A stretch of DNA of 64,000 nucleotides, from assembly GCA_026225945.1 (NCBI GenBank), contig JAMJFZ010001258.1:9958001-10022000 (forward strand). The letters run 5' to 3'. This DNA comes from Cricetomys ansorgei. Taxonomy: Eukaryota; Chordata; Mammalia; Rodentia; Nesomyidae. The notes below the pieces were generated by a model, which was not told where the DNA came from, ran no database searches, and saw nothing but the letters and a program-made list of their open reading frames with translations. Shown in pieces: positions 46,692 to 57,169 of the stretch. Positions within the stretch are counted from its first letter, which is position 1; every line of letters starts with the position of its first letter. A program made the position numbers and the translations under genes.

Positions 46692-46885
46692 TGCTGGAGA
46701 GTTGGCTCAGCAGTGATGAGCTCCTACTGCTCTTTAGAAGTACCTGAGTGTGGTTCCCAGCACCCGTTTCAGGTGGCTCACTCTGCCTGTAACTCCAGCT
46801 TCAGAGTGATCCTTCTAGCCTCCATAGGCACATGATCTCTCTCTCTCTCTCTATCTCTATCTATCTATCTCTCTCTGTCTTTCTA

Positions 46886-46934
<49 letters not shown>

Positions 46935-46966
46935 GACCATTTAAAGCAAGCCTTTAAAAATAATGA
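46692..46966 (+). mobile_element. B3 SINE with CT, TATC and CA arrays
   Basis: GCTGGAGAGTTGGCTCAGCA, GGTTCCCAGCACCCGTTTCA, GGTGGCTCACTCTGCCTGTA, ACTCCAGCTTCAGAGTGATC, then (CT)n/(TATC)n at about 46832-46880, 21 CA units at 46889-46929, and an A-rich tail. Confidence 0.85.
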
Positions 46967-47741
46967 AAAGAATTAAGTTCATAGCATACGAAAGGAAGAA
47001 TAAAAAGTAAAACCACACTGAACACTTAACTATAGCCATACAATATAGAAAACACGTGAAACAGAAAAGTCAGAGCAAAAAATAATGTTGTGAAACAGGT
47101 AGAAAAAAAACTGACAAGTATCGAGATATGGAACTGTCAATAGCCATGTTAATTTTAATATACTGAGTATGGCAATTAGAAAATACTTTGCATCCAAGAA
47201 GCAAGGCACAACTACACTCCACCATTAGAAAATAATTTCAGATATATAAAAGCTTGTATAGATTAAACGCAAATTCCCCTCCCACCTATATCACTGAGAG
47301 CGTTTCTGCATTCGTTTTCTTAGTCCATACTCCTTCACATACTACCATCTTTTCAATGGCCATAAAGAAAATGCAGGCTGTAGTCTATGTCCTGCAGCCC
47401 AAGAGCATCTTCGGTTTCTATTCCTTTCGATAAGCAATTCTGAAGTAGACGCTCCAAATAGACCAGCTTTTTCTATAGCTTCACATAGAGGCAGGCTCTG
47501 GAGACTCAGCCTCTGTAGAACAGGCCTCTTAACAGCTCGCTGCTGGCTTTAGGTGGTTCCAGGCTTGTTTCCTTTTATTTGTAGCGAGTTATTAATATCC
47601 CTGTTCTTCTTAGAGAAGTCTGCATGCGAAGACCTTGAATCACACTGCTAACACTCAACAAGTCTGACTTGTATAATCTTATGTGTTACAGTTCTTAATC
47701 ATGGCAGTCTATTCTGCAATGGAAGACAGACAAACATATTC
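46967..47741. other. Unique intron
   Basis: About 775 bp, no gene recognised. Confidence 0.5.
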
Positions 47742-47885
47742 ATGTGTCATATGCCTTTCACCTTGGCAGGTGGGAAGCCACAAGCAGAGACTGGTGGATC
47801 GTCTCTGTGAGTTCAGGGTAATCCTGTTCCACTTAGTGAGTTCCAGGCCTGGCAGGGCTACATAGTAGTGCTTTGCCTCAGTCTC
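47742..47885 (+). mobile_element. B1 SINE, diverged
   Basis: CATATGCCTTTCACCTTGGC, AAGCAGAGACTGGTGGATCG, TCTCTGTGAGTTCAGGGTAA, TTAGTGAGTTCCAGGCCTGG and CAGGGCTACATAGTAG keep the B1 order with many changes. Confidence 0.7.
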
Positions 47886-49085
47886 TCCTGCCCTCTCTCT
47901 GTGTCTCCCATATTTAAAGATATAGCTTCATGACTGTCTTGTCATCAAACTAAATCAAAATAATTTCAGGAATTAAGATTGTCCTTGAAAGTGCACATTA
48001 TAGGTATTGGTATATATTGGCCAAGGGATACAGAAAACTATCAGGAAAATGCCTTGTGAAAGAAAAATAACGAAGGCTGTCATTCAGAGGTTGCTTATTA
48101 ATGCTTGCCATTCTACTAGGTATTTTAGGAATGGACTTAGTGTATGGATGGATTCTGTGTTTATTTACTCTCACATTTGAGTATGTTCAGTGGGAATAGT
48201 AGAGATCCCTTCATTTATTTCTTCTACGTCTTGTTGGTGCTTGCCATACCCCTTTCTGTTCATTTCTCCGAGTGATGTAGAAAATGTGGTCCTAAAGAGA
48301 TCATACACTCACAAGAGGTTGGCAGGATGCTTCGTGTGCATGTGTGTGTTCTTCTCTTCATACCAGCTCATCTGAGTTTTATTTGTTTAGTAAATATTCA
48401 GTAGGGATCTACTTTCATAATGTTCTAAAAGTCACTAATAAGGTTTGTCAGAAGAATTAAAGATCAAAAGCAAAATGTGGCAAGATTTTACTTCCTAGTG
48501 TGTCCATTTCTTTTTGCAGAATGTTATTTTTTTTTTAAGCAGTCAGTTTCTTTGGAATAATATAAGCATTGAAAAAAAAAAAGTATCTTTTTAAGTCTGT
48601 AGAAAGGCCAAGCTGCAAATAAGTCCTGCAGGTAAAGATGCTTGCTTCATAATATGTTTTGAAAATGATATAAACTGGGAATCCAAGGCCACATATAGTC
48701 AACCTTACATATGCCTACGTACAATACATATTTTAAAACCCTTTTTTAAATTTGTTTTGATTTCCTCTTTATAACTTATTCTCTTTGCAGTTAGCACAGG
48801 TTGACATTTCTGTTTTCAAATTTTACCTGTTTAAAATTTTTTATTATCTTCCTCTCCTCATGAAACCAAGTTTTTAGTCATTGTTTTACTTTTTTTTTTT
48901 GTCAAGAATATTGTGTTTCCCTAAGTCTGATGTTTAGAACACGAATCATATATTATAGCACATAAAAATGTGTTCTGTAATCAAATAAATTTTGAAAAAA
49001 CTACATGTACAAGACAAGTAACAGGGTTAATGTATATGAGATTAATAAAATTTGTGAAAAAATTTTATTAGAATTAAAAAAATTC
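47886..49085. other. AT-rich intron
   Basis: No gene identified. Poly-T (about 48528-48537) and poly-A (about 48571-48581) runs face each other across about 30 bp. Confidence 0.5.
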
Positions 49086-49265
49086 TTCTCTCCTATTACA
49101 TTTCAACACCCTTACACTCCTTCCTTCATTCCTCCTAGCTCCCCCTATCTCCCCTATCCCCCATATCTACTCCCCATTCTCCAACTCCTACCTCACCTCT
49201 CCCCGAGAAAGAACAGTCTTCACAGGGTTACTGCTCAAACATGGTACAACAAGATGGAACAAGGT
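49086..49265 (-). mobile_element. L1 3' UTR fragment, antisense (pyrimidine-rich)
   Basis: Phrases such as CATTTCAACACCCTTACACT, CTCCCCATTCTCCAACTCC and CTCTCCCCGAGAAAGAACAG resemble the antisense pyrimidine-rich part of murine L1 3' UTRs. Only approximate. Confidence 0.45.
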
Positions 49266-49379
49266 GTCAGATATAATTCCCTATTTCACTGCTGGACTAC
49301 ATGTAAAGGAATATTAAATTTTGCCTACCCAAGCATTTCCCAACATTTATTTTGATTTTGAAAAGTATCCCTTTTCCCC

Positions 49380-50400
49380 ATTCTTAGAGACAACATTTAA
49401 CAAATTTAGCAACTGCTACATTGGCTCACAACCAACTTTCTGATGCCTCCTCTACTCATTTCAACTCCATCTTTTGAGGGCTCTCCCATTTCCACAGATA
49501 TCTCTGTGAAGAAAGCAGCACTGCGAGTCTTATGGGAACCATGGATTTTCTTCCAGGGCACAGAACCATGCAAAGTCACTGTCTTCCTACTTGGAGGCAA
49601 GCTGCTCTGCATAGACATTGAACAAACAGCATCTGTAGTAATCTTGGTACTTGGAACAAGTTTTTTGAGGGCCTTTGCTGTGTCTATCTTAAATCTTTAC
49701 TGAGGAGTGAAGAAAATTGGAGTGTGCCTAGCTGAGAAACCATGGCAGTAAGGCTGGAGGAGTCATGATTCAGACAATTCAGCCATAACAATCCACCAGC
49801 TGGACTGCAAGCATGTAGCAGTTAACTACCGTCTTTCTCCTTCAATTTAGGGAAAGTGAAAGGAAGGATAGATAGAAAGAAAGAAACCTTCACTGCCCTT
49901 GTAGGCAGCCTTGATAGAGAGAAAGAGAAAAAGGAAGAAATCTTGACAGCCCTTTTTGGCTATCTGAAGCTTAGAGAGCAGGAGCTGACAATAAGCCAGA
50001 CTAGCATCTCAGTCCACTATCCTCAAACCCAATTTCTCCAACCAATGTTCCTCTAAACAGTAACCAATAAGCCAACCTATCGACCAACCAGAAACAACCA
50101 ACCAACCCTTGTGGATTCAACCTCTATATATTCTAAGCAGAAGTTCCCAGAATTCCAAGAGACGTGCAATCACAAGACAAGCTACACGTGACAAAACAGC
50201 TGTATGTAACCAAATTACAGCCACCAGCAACGAACAATCCAAATCAAACTCAAGATCGTATGAGTGATCCTACCATACCTAGAACAGGAACAGAAACATA
50301 GTCCAAGTGCCATTTTGAGGTTTTAAAGGAACCAAAATAAACTTCTTGCAATCATCCTGCTACACAAGCATTTAGTAGTTTCACTCCTGTATTGCCATGC
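49380..50400 (+). mobile_element. Unclassified retroelement-like block (LTR or retropseudogene)
   Basis: About 1 kb unlike its AT-rich surroundings. On the + strand CCAAT boxes (about 50040-50070), a TATATAT motif (about 50130) and AATAAA (about 50334) come in LTR-like order. 49886-49979 contains a 52-bp imperfect tandem duplication readable in one frame as ETFTALVGSLDREKE and EILTALFGYLKLREQE. On the - strand, 49406-49680 reads as a longer open frame with an AATAAA downstream (49347-49352), as a retropseudogene might. No family recognised and no target duplication found; neither reading is proven. Confidence 0.35.
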
Positions 50401-51389
50401 CAATGCTAGCTCCACCCATGACACCTACCAATACTTTCATTGCATTTGCAAAACACAAGACATCTGACAAGCTATACATTTGGGTGCGTGAAATGCATTA
50501 TTTATTTTTCTATCATTTTATTGCTTCAGGAGTCATGATATTTAGATCATCTGAACATCTGGGGATGGAGAATTCATAGAATTCAGATCTTTTTTTGAGC
50601 TTTGGATAAACAAGAAGTTAGAAATCACACAAAAATAATAGCAGATACCTTAAAAAATTATTCTCCCATGCAGAAGTTCATATATATACACACACACATT
50701 TGACGTTGAAAAAAGCTAACAAAATCTAGGAGACAAGGAAGTCCTAGTAGTGTGTTATCCTCATATACCGTATATGAGGGTATACCATGTCCTCAATGCC
50801 AGTGAGGATGACTAGGAAAAGAGTTAAAAAATCCAAACTACATTCATAGACTAGGTGAGGAAAGACATCTTGCATATTTCTTAGAAAGTAGCAGCAGCAG
50901 CGTATCTCCTCACATTCAGTGGGAATTTGAAGAGAAAAAAATAAAAGGATTTGTATGAAAGGAACCTAAGAAGAAACATTTTTTTGTGTTTTTGGAATGA
51001 ATTCTGATGCCTGTCCTGGCATTCTTCGCTGTCAAGGAGATGTCTGTTTGACTGTGGAGGTCCAGACGCTGGTCCTGAATAAAGTCAGTTATGTATTGCA
51101 TTTGCACAGGCTTGTTCTAGGTCATGAGATTTTGCCTACTTCCCCTTCCTAAATCATCTCCTTTGAAAACATTCAAATTCTTGCAAATACTTTTGTTTAA
51201 TGCTCATTTCTCCTTGTTGTGGGATGGGATACCATCTACGTTTTATAAAGGACTAGTATTTTGGTACTTGTCATCTGTGGGATATTTTCAGATGAAATGT
51301 CCTGAATACCAAGTGAGGATAAATTCTTAATTCTAGCAATAAGTTTATACATCTTTCAGGATCAAGTGCCTAGCCCAGAGTAGATTTTT
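50401..51389. other. AT-rich intron with a 21-bp palindrome
   Basis: No gene identified. A near-perfect palindrome sits at 50759-50779. Confidence 0.5.
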
Positions 51390-51480
51390 TATGTGTGGAG
51401 TGTGTACACGTATGCAGGTAACATGAAGGCCAGACAGCAATATCATGTGTCTTCTCAATTGCTTTCCATCTTGCTTTTTT
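51390..51480 (-). mobile_element. Truncated B4-type SINE
   Basis: GAGTGTGTACACGTATGCAG, CATGAAGGCCAGACAGCAAT and CCATCTTGCTTTTTTG correspond to the trailing third of a reverse B4-type SINE. It is cut off where the next one begins. Confidence 0.5.
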
Positions 51481-51494
51481 GTGGGTTTGGTCGG

Positions 51495-51796
51495 TCCATG
51501 CTTATGTGTGCTCATGTATGTGCAGGTGTACATGTACATGCATGTGTGAACATGTCAAAGCCAGAAATCAATACTAGATGTTTACCTCTGTCCCTCTCCA
51601 TCTTACTTTTTGAGGCATGGTCTCTTACTGAACATGGAGCTAATTTCTTCTATACTGAACAGACAGAAACTCCTAGGGTCCACCTGTTACCCCTACACCT
51701 GACTTTGCATGTGTGCTGGAGTTAACACTCATGATTCATGCCATCATGATTGTGTGGCAAGAACTTTGCTGACTGTGCTGATTGAGCATCTGTCTC
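51495..51796 (-). mobile_element. B4-type SINE, nearly full length
   Basis: GTGAACATGTCAAAGCCAGA, TTTTTGAGGCATGGTCTCTT, CACCTGTTACCCCTACACCT, GCAAGAACTTTGCTGACTGT and GATTGAGCATCTGTCTCCC follow the reverse B4 order. It lies directly after another fragment of the same family and strand. Confidence 0.65.
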
Positions 51797-53061
51797 CCTA
51801 GTGCCCAGAGCTGGCTTTGAACATAGGATAGTGAGCCAGTCAACACAGCTGTCCTTACTTCCATTTGTTACATCCTGTAGACATTTGTGACTTAACAACA
51901 TTAAAAGTGAGTTGAAATGTTACTGTTTTGCTTTTCAAATTAAACCAACTTTATTCAGTAATTATTAGTAGTATATACCTTGACCATTGCCCATGGCACA
52001 TTACACCCATTGTTTTTGTTATTTGGATGAGCTGTAAGGTACTTGGGAAGACCTCTGTGTTGCATACTGCAACTGAGTCCAGAGTCTGCTCCATTTTATT
52101 AGTTCAACAGATATGGATGACACAACGAATTTCACAGTAAATTCTTTTGTGAGAAAAAGAGGCTGAGAGGAAATTATAGAGATATATTCTTCAATAATGA
52201 GATTTTAAGTAGAATTAAAATTAAAGCAACCTAGAGTAGAGAGCCAGAACAGTGGGTTAATTTTTTGATAGCCCATTTATCAGTGGTTCTGTTTGCATAA
52301 GTCATGTGGTGTTATCAGTCACTTCATTTGAACTCAGATAGCCCTTACCATATTGTACCATCTTATGATGATGACATGGAATTAAAAACTTAGATTACAA
52401 AGTAGACCTTCGTTAAAAAGATGGCTAAACCTGATTTATTTAATCTGAGTTAATAGCTTATCAATATGCTGTTAGATACTGACAGGACTTTATAAGAACC
52501 TTAGGGCCAAGAGTTGATGTACTCCTAACTCCTGAAGCTTAGGAGTAGAAAAGGACATCGGGAAGGGTATACAATTTGACTTCTTCCAAAGATATTTCCT
52601 TGCTCTTAAATAATGAACAGAGACCAAATGACCTTGGATGGAACTAATAATCCATATATCCTATGACTCATGAATGAAAACAAAATTTATAGAAGAATCA
52701 GCACATCCTGATTTTTACAAGGTGTCAGAGTTACAGCCAAAGTTTAGAAATGTCATATCTCAGGAAAAGTGCCTTTATTTTTGTGGTCAATTCAAAGGGC
52801 TCCCTCATCTCTTAATCTTTTTTAATTAATCCCATCCATTATGCAAAGTGCATACTTTAAGGAGCAGTAGAGGGATGGCGTTTTAATTTTTACCAATTCA
52901 ATTTAAATGCAAATGTTAACCACTCACATTCAGATGCTACTGTGTACATAATTAAGCATCATTATATACTGCATGAATCATTTAAAAGCCTCATGAGAGC
53001 CATTCCACTATGTAAAACATGCATTACACTGACGAGCGGCCAGATGACGTATACTTCTGTG
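51797..53061. other. Unique intron leading to the exon
   Basis: No repeat recognised. The last 190 bp before the exon include an octamer ATGCAAAT (52907-52914) and AT-rich sequence with few repeats, as often seen beside conserved exons. Confidence 0.5.
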
Positions 53062-53088
53062 CTCATTAAAGCGTCTTTTGAATTACAG
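53062..53088 (+). promoter_or_regulatory. 3' splice site of the SORCS exon
   Basis: The intron ends TTTTGAATTACAG before the exon. The pyrimidine tract is short and broken by purines (GCGTCTTTTGAATTACAG). CTCAT at 53062-53066, about 24 nt upstream of the AG, fits the yUnAy branch-point pattern. A CRE-like TGACGTAT lies just upstream at 53044-53051. Confidence 0.8.
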
Positions 53089-53188
53089 GTCAACCGATTA
53101 TGGGACAACCTACGAAAAGCTGAATGATAAAGTGGGGTTGAAGACCATTCTGAGCTATCTCTACGTGTGTCCGACCAACAAGCGTAAG
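53089..53188 (+). CDS. Sorcs1: Internal coding exon of a SorCS-family VPS10P receptor, probably SORCS1
   Basis: A 100-bp internal exon. After one leading G (third base of a codon begun in the previous exon) it reads 33 uninterrupted codons, starting STDYGTTYEKLNDK and ending LYVCPTNKRK, and stops on a codon boundary. STDYGTTY fits the Asp-box (S/T-x-D-x-G-x-x-aromatic) found on blades of the VPS10P ten-bladed beta-propeller. SorCS proteins are type-I membrane receptors that sort cargo such as APP and neuronal receptors through Golgi, endosome and cell surface; this segment would lie on the lumenal side. Cys in LYVCPTNKRK favours SORCS1, since I recall SORCS3 having Asn there. The exon has near-consensus splice sites on both sides. 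Length 100 is not a multiple of three, so skipping it would shift the frame. The exon number cannot be read from the window; it belongs to the N-terminal part of the receptor. SorCS family is near certain, the paralogue slightly less so. Confidence 0.9.
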
Positions 53189-53194
53189 GTAAGA
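53186..53194 (+). promoter_or_regulatory. 5' splice site of the SORCS exon
   Basis: AAG/GTAAGA is a close match to the U1-complementary donor consensus (MAG/GTRAGT). It leaves the reading frame on a codon boundary after NKRK. Confidence 0.85.
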
Positions 53195-53699
53195 CACGGA
53201 TATATTGCTTGGTACTGATTCATGCGGGGACTCCTGTCTTGCTTTGGCTAAGCACTCTCGCTACCTAAAATAGTGCATTGAAGTAAAGCTAGGATGACAG
53301 ATGCAAGAATAAGTTAATGGGTGTGAAGGTGGCAAAATGCCGGAGATCTCATCGTTTTCCAATTAGCAGCTGTGAGCAGTGAAGGGGGCGAGGCCTGCTC
53401 TTGCTGATTAAGGAAAGCAGCTGCAGGGCCCACCTACTAATGCAGGCTGCAGAATGCAGACATTCTTGGCTTGCCAGTCACAGGACTTCACAGGAGGCTG
53501 ATGAAAGGGGAACGGACACACACCCTTGTTTTCCCTTGACTTGGAATACATACTAGCTACTCTTTCAGGGAAGGCATGATCCCATAGCAGTCAGAGAACT
53601 CTGCAAGCTTAATTTCTCAAGTTTGTTCAGGCTGCACACAGGTGTCGGGATAGAGACATCACCTGTGATAGAGTGAAATCAGGTAAAGAGGTAACTTTA

Positions 53700-53850
53700 A
53701 TCTCTTCCTCAGACCTCGGCTATGAACTGCTTTAAGAATTATCACCCCTATTAATGACGATAAAACTGAGGTTTGGGGAACATAAATCCCTTGCTTCCAT
53801 CTGGGAGTTACAGGTAGCACCCACTATAAGGTAGTGCTTCCTCTTTGGCA
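53700..53850 (-). mobile_element. MIR SINE, diverged
   Basis: TTATCACCCCTATTAATGAC, GATAAAACTGAGGTTTGGGG and AATCCCTTGCTTCCATCTGG follow reverse MIR (TTATCCCCATTTTACAGATG, AGGAAACTGAGGCACAGAG, AAGTGACTTGCCCAAGG). Confidence 0.5.
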
Positions 53851-56800
53851 ATCACAAATTTTCTCCTGTGTTAGACCTCTCTGTTTTTCCCTACTAAGAG
53901 GGATGATCTTCTCTTCAGAAAGCTTTGTTCTCAGAACAAAAGTTTTGACTGTAAATGACCAATTGTCTTAAAGGTAGAGAATTGCTATAACTATGTATTT
54001 GTTTTATACATTTGTACGAGCACACTCTGAGTCCGTTCATCTAAAGCCCACACATCACAGCCCTGCATGAACCGACAGTATCCGCCAACAAGCAGCGAAG
54101 TGCCGTCCGTCCGTCATCGGTTCCCACACTGTGTTCTGTTTCCCTGACAACACCGTTATCCAGGCTCTCATAGCAGATCTGCCATTGCTCACTGTTAGTA
54201 GGGTCAGCATTTCCTGGCTTCCGCTAGGCCATCCTCAACTTGATTATAATATCAAAAGCACTACGTGGATCTCAAAGGTGCCCAAAGATGAATTTCTAGT
54301 CTTCAGTTCCACTCCTGCTGCTCTGGACCAGGGCTCAAATGTCGTAGGAAGCTACTCACAAACTTCTTATATGTACATAATATTAGAGCGCTGGTGTAAA
54401 GTTACTGTCCCCTCAAGTTGAATCACGTCAAGTTCTCCAGTAAGTGTAATTTCACAGGTGGCGGAGAATCTGCATTTGAGCAGCCTGAATGAAGACACAT
54501 CTAAGCTCAGCACTGAGTGCATAACCGTGGCGACTCATGTCATCTACCCAGTCACTGTGTCCTCTGACTTAAAGTGAGGGTAACAATAGCACTTGCCTTA
54601 TGACTACAGAGCCAGAGACTCGATGAAATTAGACATTCCAAATGCTCAGCCTAGAGCGATACAGGCTTAATCCATGTTTGCATTTTATTCCCCTTTCTTG
54701 TCACCCTGTTCCTTCTGCTTCATAAAATTATAGGGAGTGATAGTAGTGATTATCCCTTACAATTAAGAGCATCCAGGAGAACATTCTGTGATAATCAAAA
54801 TATTCTTCTAAGCTGTCTAGTATTTTAGACACAGGCAACCCATGGCTGGGGCATATCTTAAACGTTGCTAACGTGACCAGGGAACTGGATTTTAAACCTC
54901 ATTTAACTTTGCCTTATATTTGCATAGCTGCGTTTGGCTGAAGATCACAATATCAGACAACACAGCTCCGTGTGAGAGCTGTGCCCTCCGCATCGCTTAT
55001 TGACTTGTTACTTGGCCCTCATCAATAGCTTCATCTTAACAATTTTGATCTGATGTATACAGCCTCGGGATGTGAAGCCCAGCTCTTCGCCCTCAGTTTC
55101 ATAATGAGATTTAGTTGTTTTCCGGCTTTAAATGGACTCTTATCTCCTCTATTGATTTTAGTTCTAGTTCACATTTTTAGTAAGTTTAATAACAATCGAT
55201 AAACTGTATGCTAGCTAGTGGAGTTTGAAATGAGATTAAAAGAGGAATAAGAGCGGAAGCCTGGCACCTGGAAGCCATGCGTTGGGAGGGGAGAACAGGT
55301 TGTCCTCTGACCTTTGTACTAACATTATACCATGAGTACAACAATAAACAAAGACAAAATCCAGCACCCCAAACTTCAAGATTCCATACTATAGAAGTTA
55401 AAGCAATGTGATACCTGATTGAAAGAAAACTGAACTAAGATTCAGAAATCACTGTCCCTGTCTTGAATCTGTTTCCACCTGGTAGATGATTAGGTCAAAA
55501 CATGTATATTTGTAAAAATATTTTAGGAAAGATGGGAATTTATACCAGAAAGAGCCTTTAGAACTGATCTTTTTCAGTCATAGTGTCTGCTTTATTGATC
55601 CTGTTTGAAACGAGCGTGGTTGTTAAGATTATAATACCAAATACTGATTGCAGGGATTTCTGCAACTGCTGGATGCATGGTGATGGTCCACAAACTAACA
55701 CTACTTTTAGAAGCCAAATTTTAAGATGATGGCTCTTAGGCCCAGATGGGCTACTGAAGGCTGGAGGAAGGCTAAAATGTGGACAGGAAGAGCTATACAA
55801 AAGGCTGCTATGATCTCCTCTGCCCAGTGCATTCACTCCCATGGGGATGCGCGTTAACTTGTAACTGACCATTTTCTTTACACTATGCCTTTGGCCATGG
55901 GCATTCAGATGTTCTGAATTGATTCTTAGAAAAGTCTATTTCCAGAAACAGAGAAATCGCTGTCCACAACAGTGAGAGAATCGCTTCTCCAAGACTGAGG
56001 CTTTCCAGACACACAGATGGTCCTGTGAAGCTTATAGTCACAGTGTTCCTGAGTGAATAAACCAAGCATAGTTCCCTCTGCAGGTAGATGGAGCCTTCAG
56101 AGTCACTGAGGTGATGGCAACTTAAGACATATTGGAGAGTGATGAACATTTTTACAATGGCTCAAAAATCAATAAAGTTGGTATAGCAATGTATTTGTGT
56201 ACAGTTTTTCTGCTGTTGAAGAAAATTTATCACTATGAAATATATGCCTTCTGATGTGAAGATATTTGAATAGAAGAGATAGTGCCTGTGTAACGTTTTA
56301 AAATGTGAATATTTTTCCCTCAAATAGAAGGATTATGTAAAAAGAGGAGAAGACACATCACATTATCTGGCTTTTTGCTAATTTCTCAGGACAAAAGCGC
56401 TCAAGCTTACTTCAGATCAGGATTTCTGAAATTCTCCAGCGAACAGGAGAATTGTATAAAGGATGTTATTAAGTCTTTCATTTCTCCGGAGTGCTGTCTA
56501 ACAAGTTAGCATCTCACGTACCAGATATTTCCTTCTGTGTTTTGCATCAGTGGGAACAATTGAAATAAAGCTGACAACGTCCGCATAACTGTCTCTGTTC
56601 CCAGAAACCTGTTTGTCTTCACATTCTTGCTGCTATTTTTAGGTGTTTGTGAGGACAAGAGCTGTTCTTTAATGATCGTGTCTCAAAGAGTGGGCAGCAA
56701 GCCCTTGTTTTGCAAGCAGCTTAAGAACATCACTGGGATCAGAGTACAGAATAATATGGACACTTATTGCACTTTACACTTTAAATTGATAGTGATCTAC

Positions 56801-57119
56801 TGGCTCTTTCTTTGTTTAGTTTGAGATAATTTAAAATAGATTTCCTTATATATGTCAGATACAGTGTAAATTGTTACCATATCATATGTTAATCTAGAGT
56901 ACTTGACTAAAAGACACAGAAACACTTCCCCTATGTATTATGTTGACTCATTCATACTTTCTTGTAGAAAGAATCCTGCACTTTGTCTCTGATATATGAG
57001 ATAGTCTCAAAGGAACAAGGCCGAGTGGTCCCAAGGGCCAGAGGAGAGGCAGTATAGCTATCTGTCACAGTGTCTCTACAGGAGAAAACTTCTAGGTCTA
57101 GTTCAAGATAAATCCCATG
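53851..57119. other. Unique intron, possible weak MIR
   Basis: No gene identified. 54530-54640 (CTCTGACTTAAAGTGAGGGT, AACAATAGCACTTGCCTTAT) resembles forward MIR, but weakly. 54925-55200 is repeat-free with several CpGs. The 104-codon reverse ORF at 55558-55872 is not recognised. Confidence 0.5.
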
Positions 57120-57169
57120 GTTTTTTTTTGTTTTGTTTGTTTGGTTGGTTGGTTTTTTTTTTTTTTTGT
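57120..57169. repeat. T-rich (TTTG/TTGG)n low-complexity run
   Basis: T runs with TTTG and TTGG units. No SINE body is attached on either side. Confidence 0.85.

Larger units (their letters stand above)
1..53088 (+). other. Intron upstream of the SORCS exon (5' end outside the window)
   Basis: No exon-like segment with splice sites and recognisable protein homology was found in this stretch. It holds interspersed repeats, microsatellites and unique AT-rich sequence. Reading it as one intron of the same gene is an inference from the exon at 53089 and the known very large size of SORCS introns. A small non-coding exon or nested non-coding gene could be missed. Confidence 0.7.

Noticed and set aside
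52942..53127. 61-codon ORF overlapping the SORCS exon
   Set aside because: Wrong frame: it runs through the intron acceptor and does not give the SORCS peptide.
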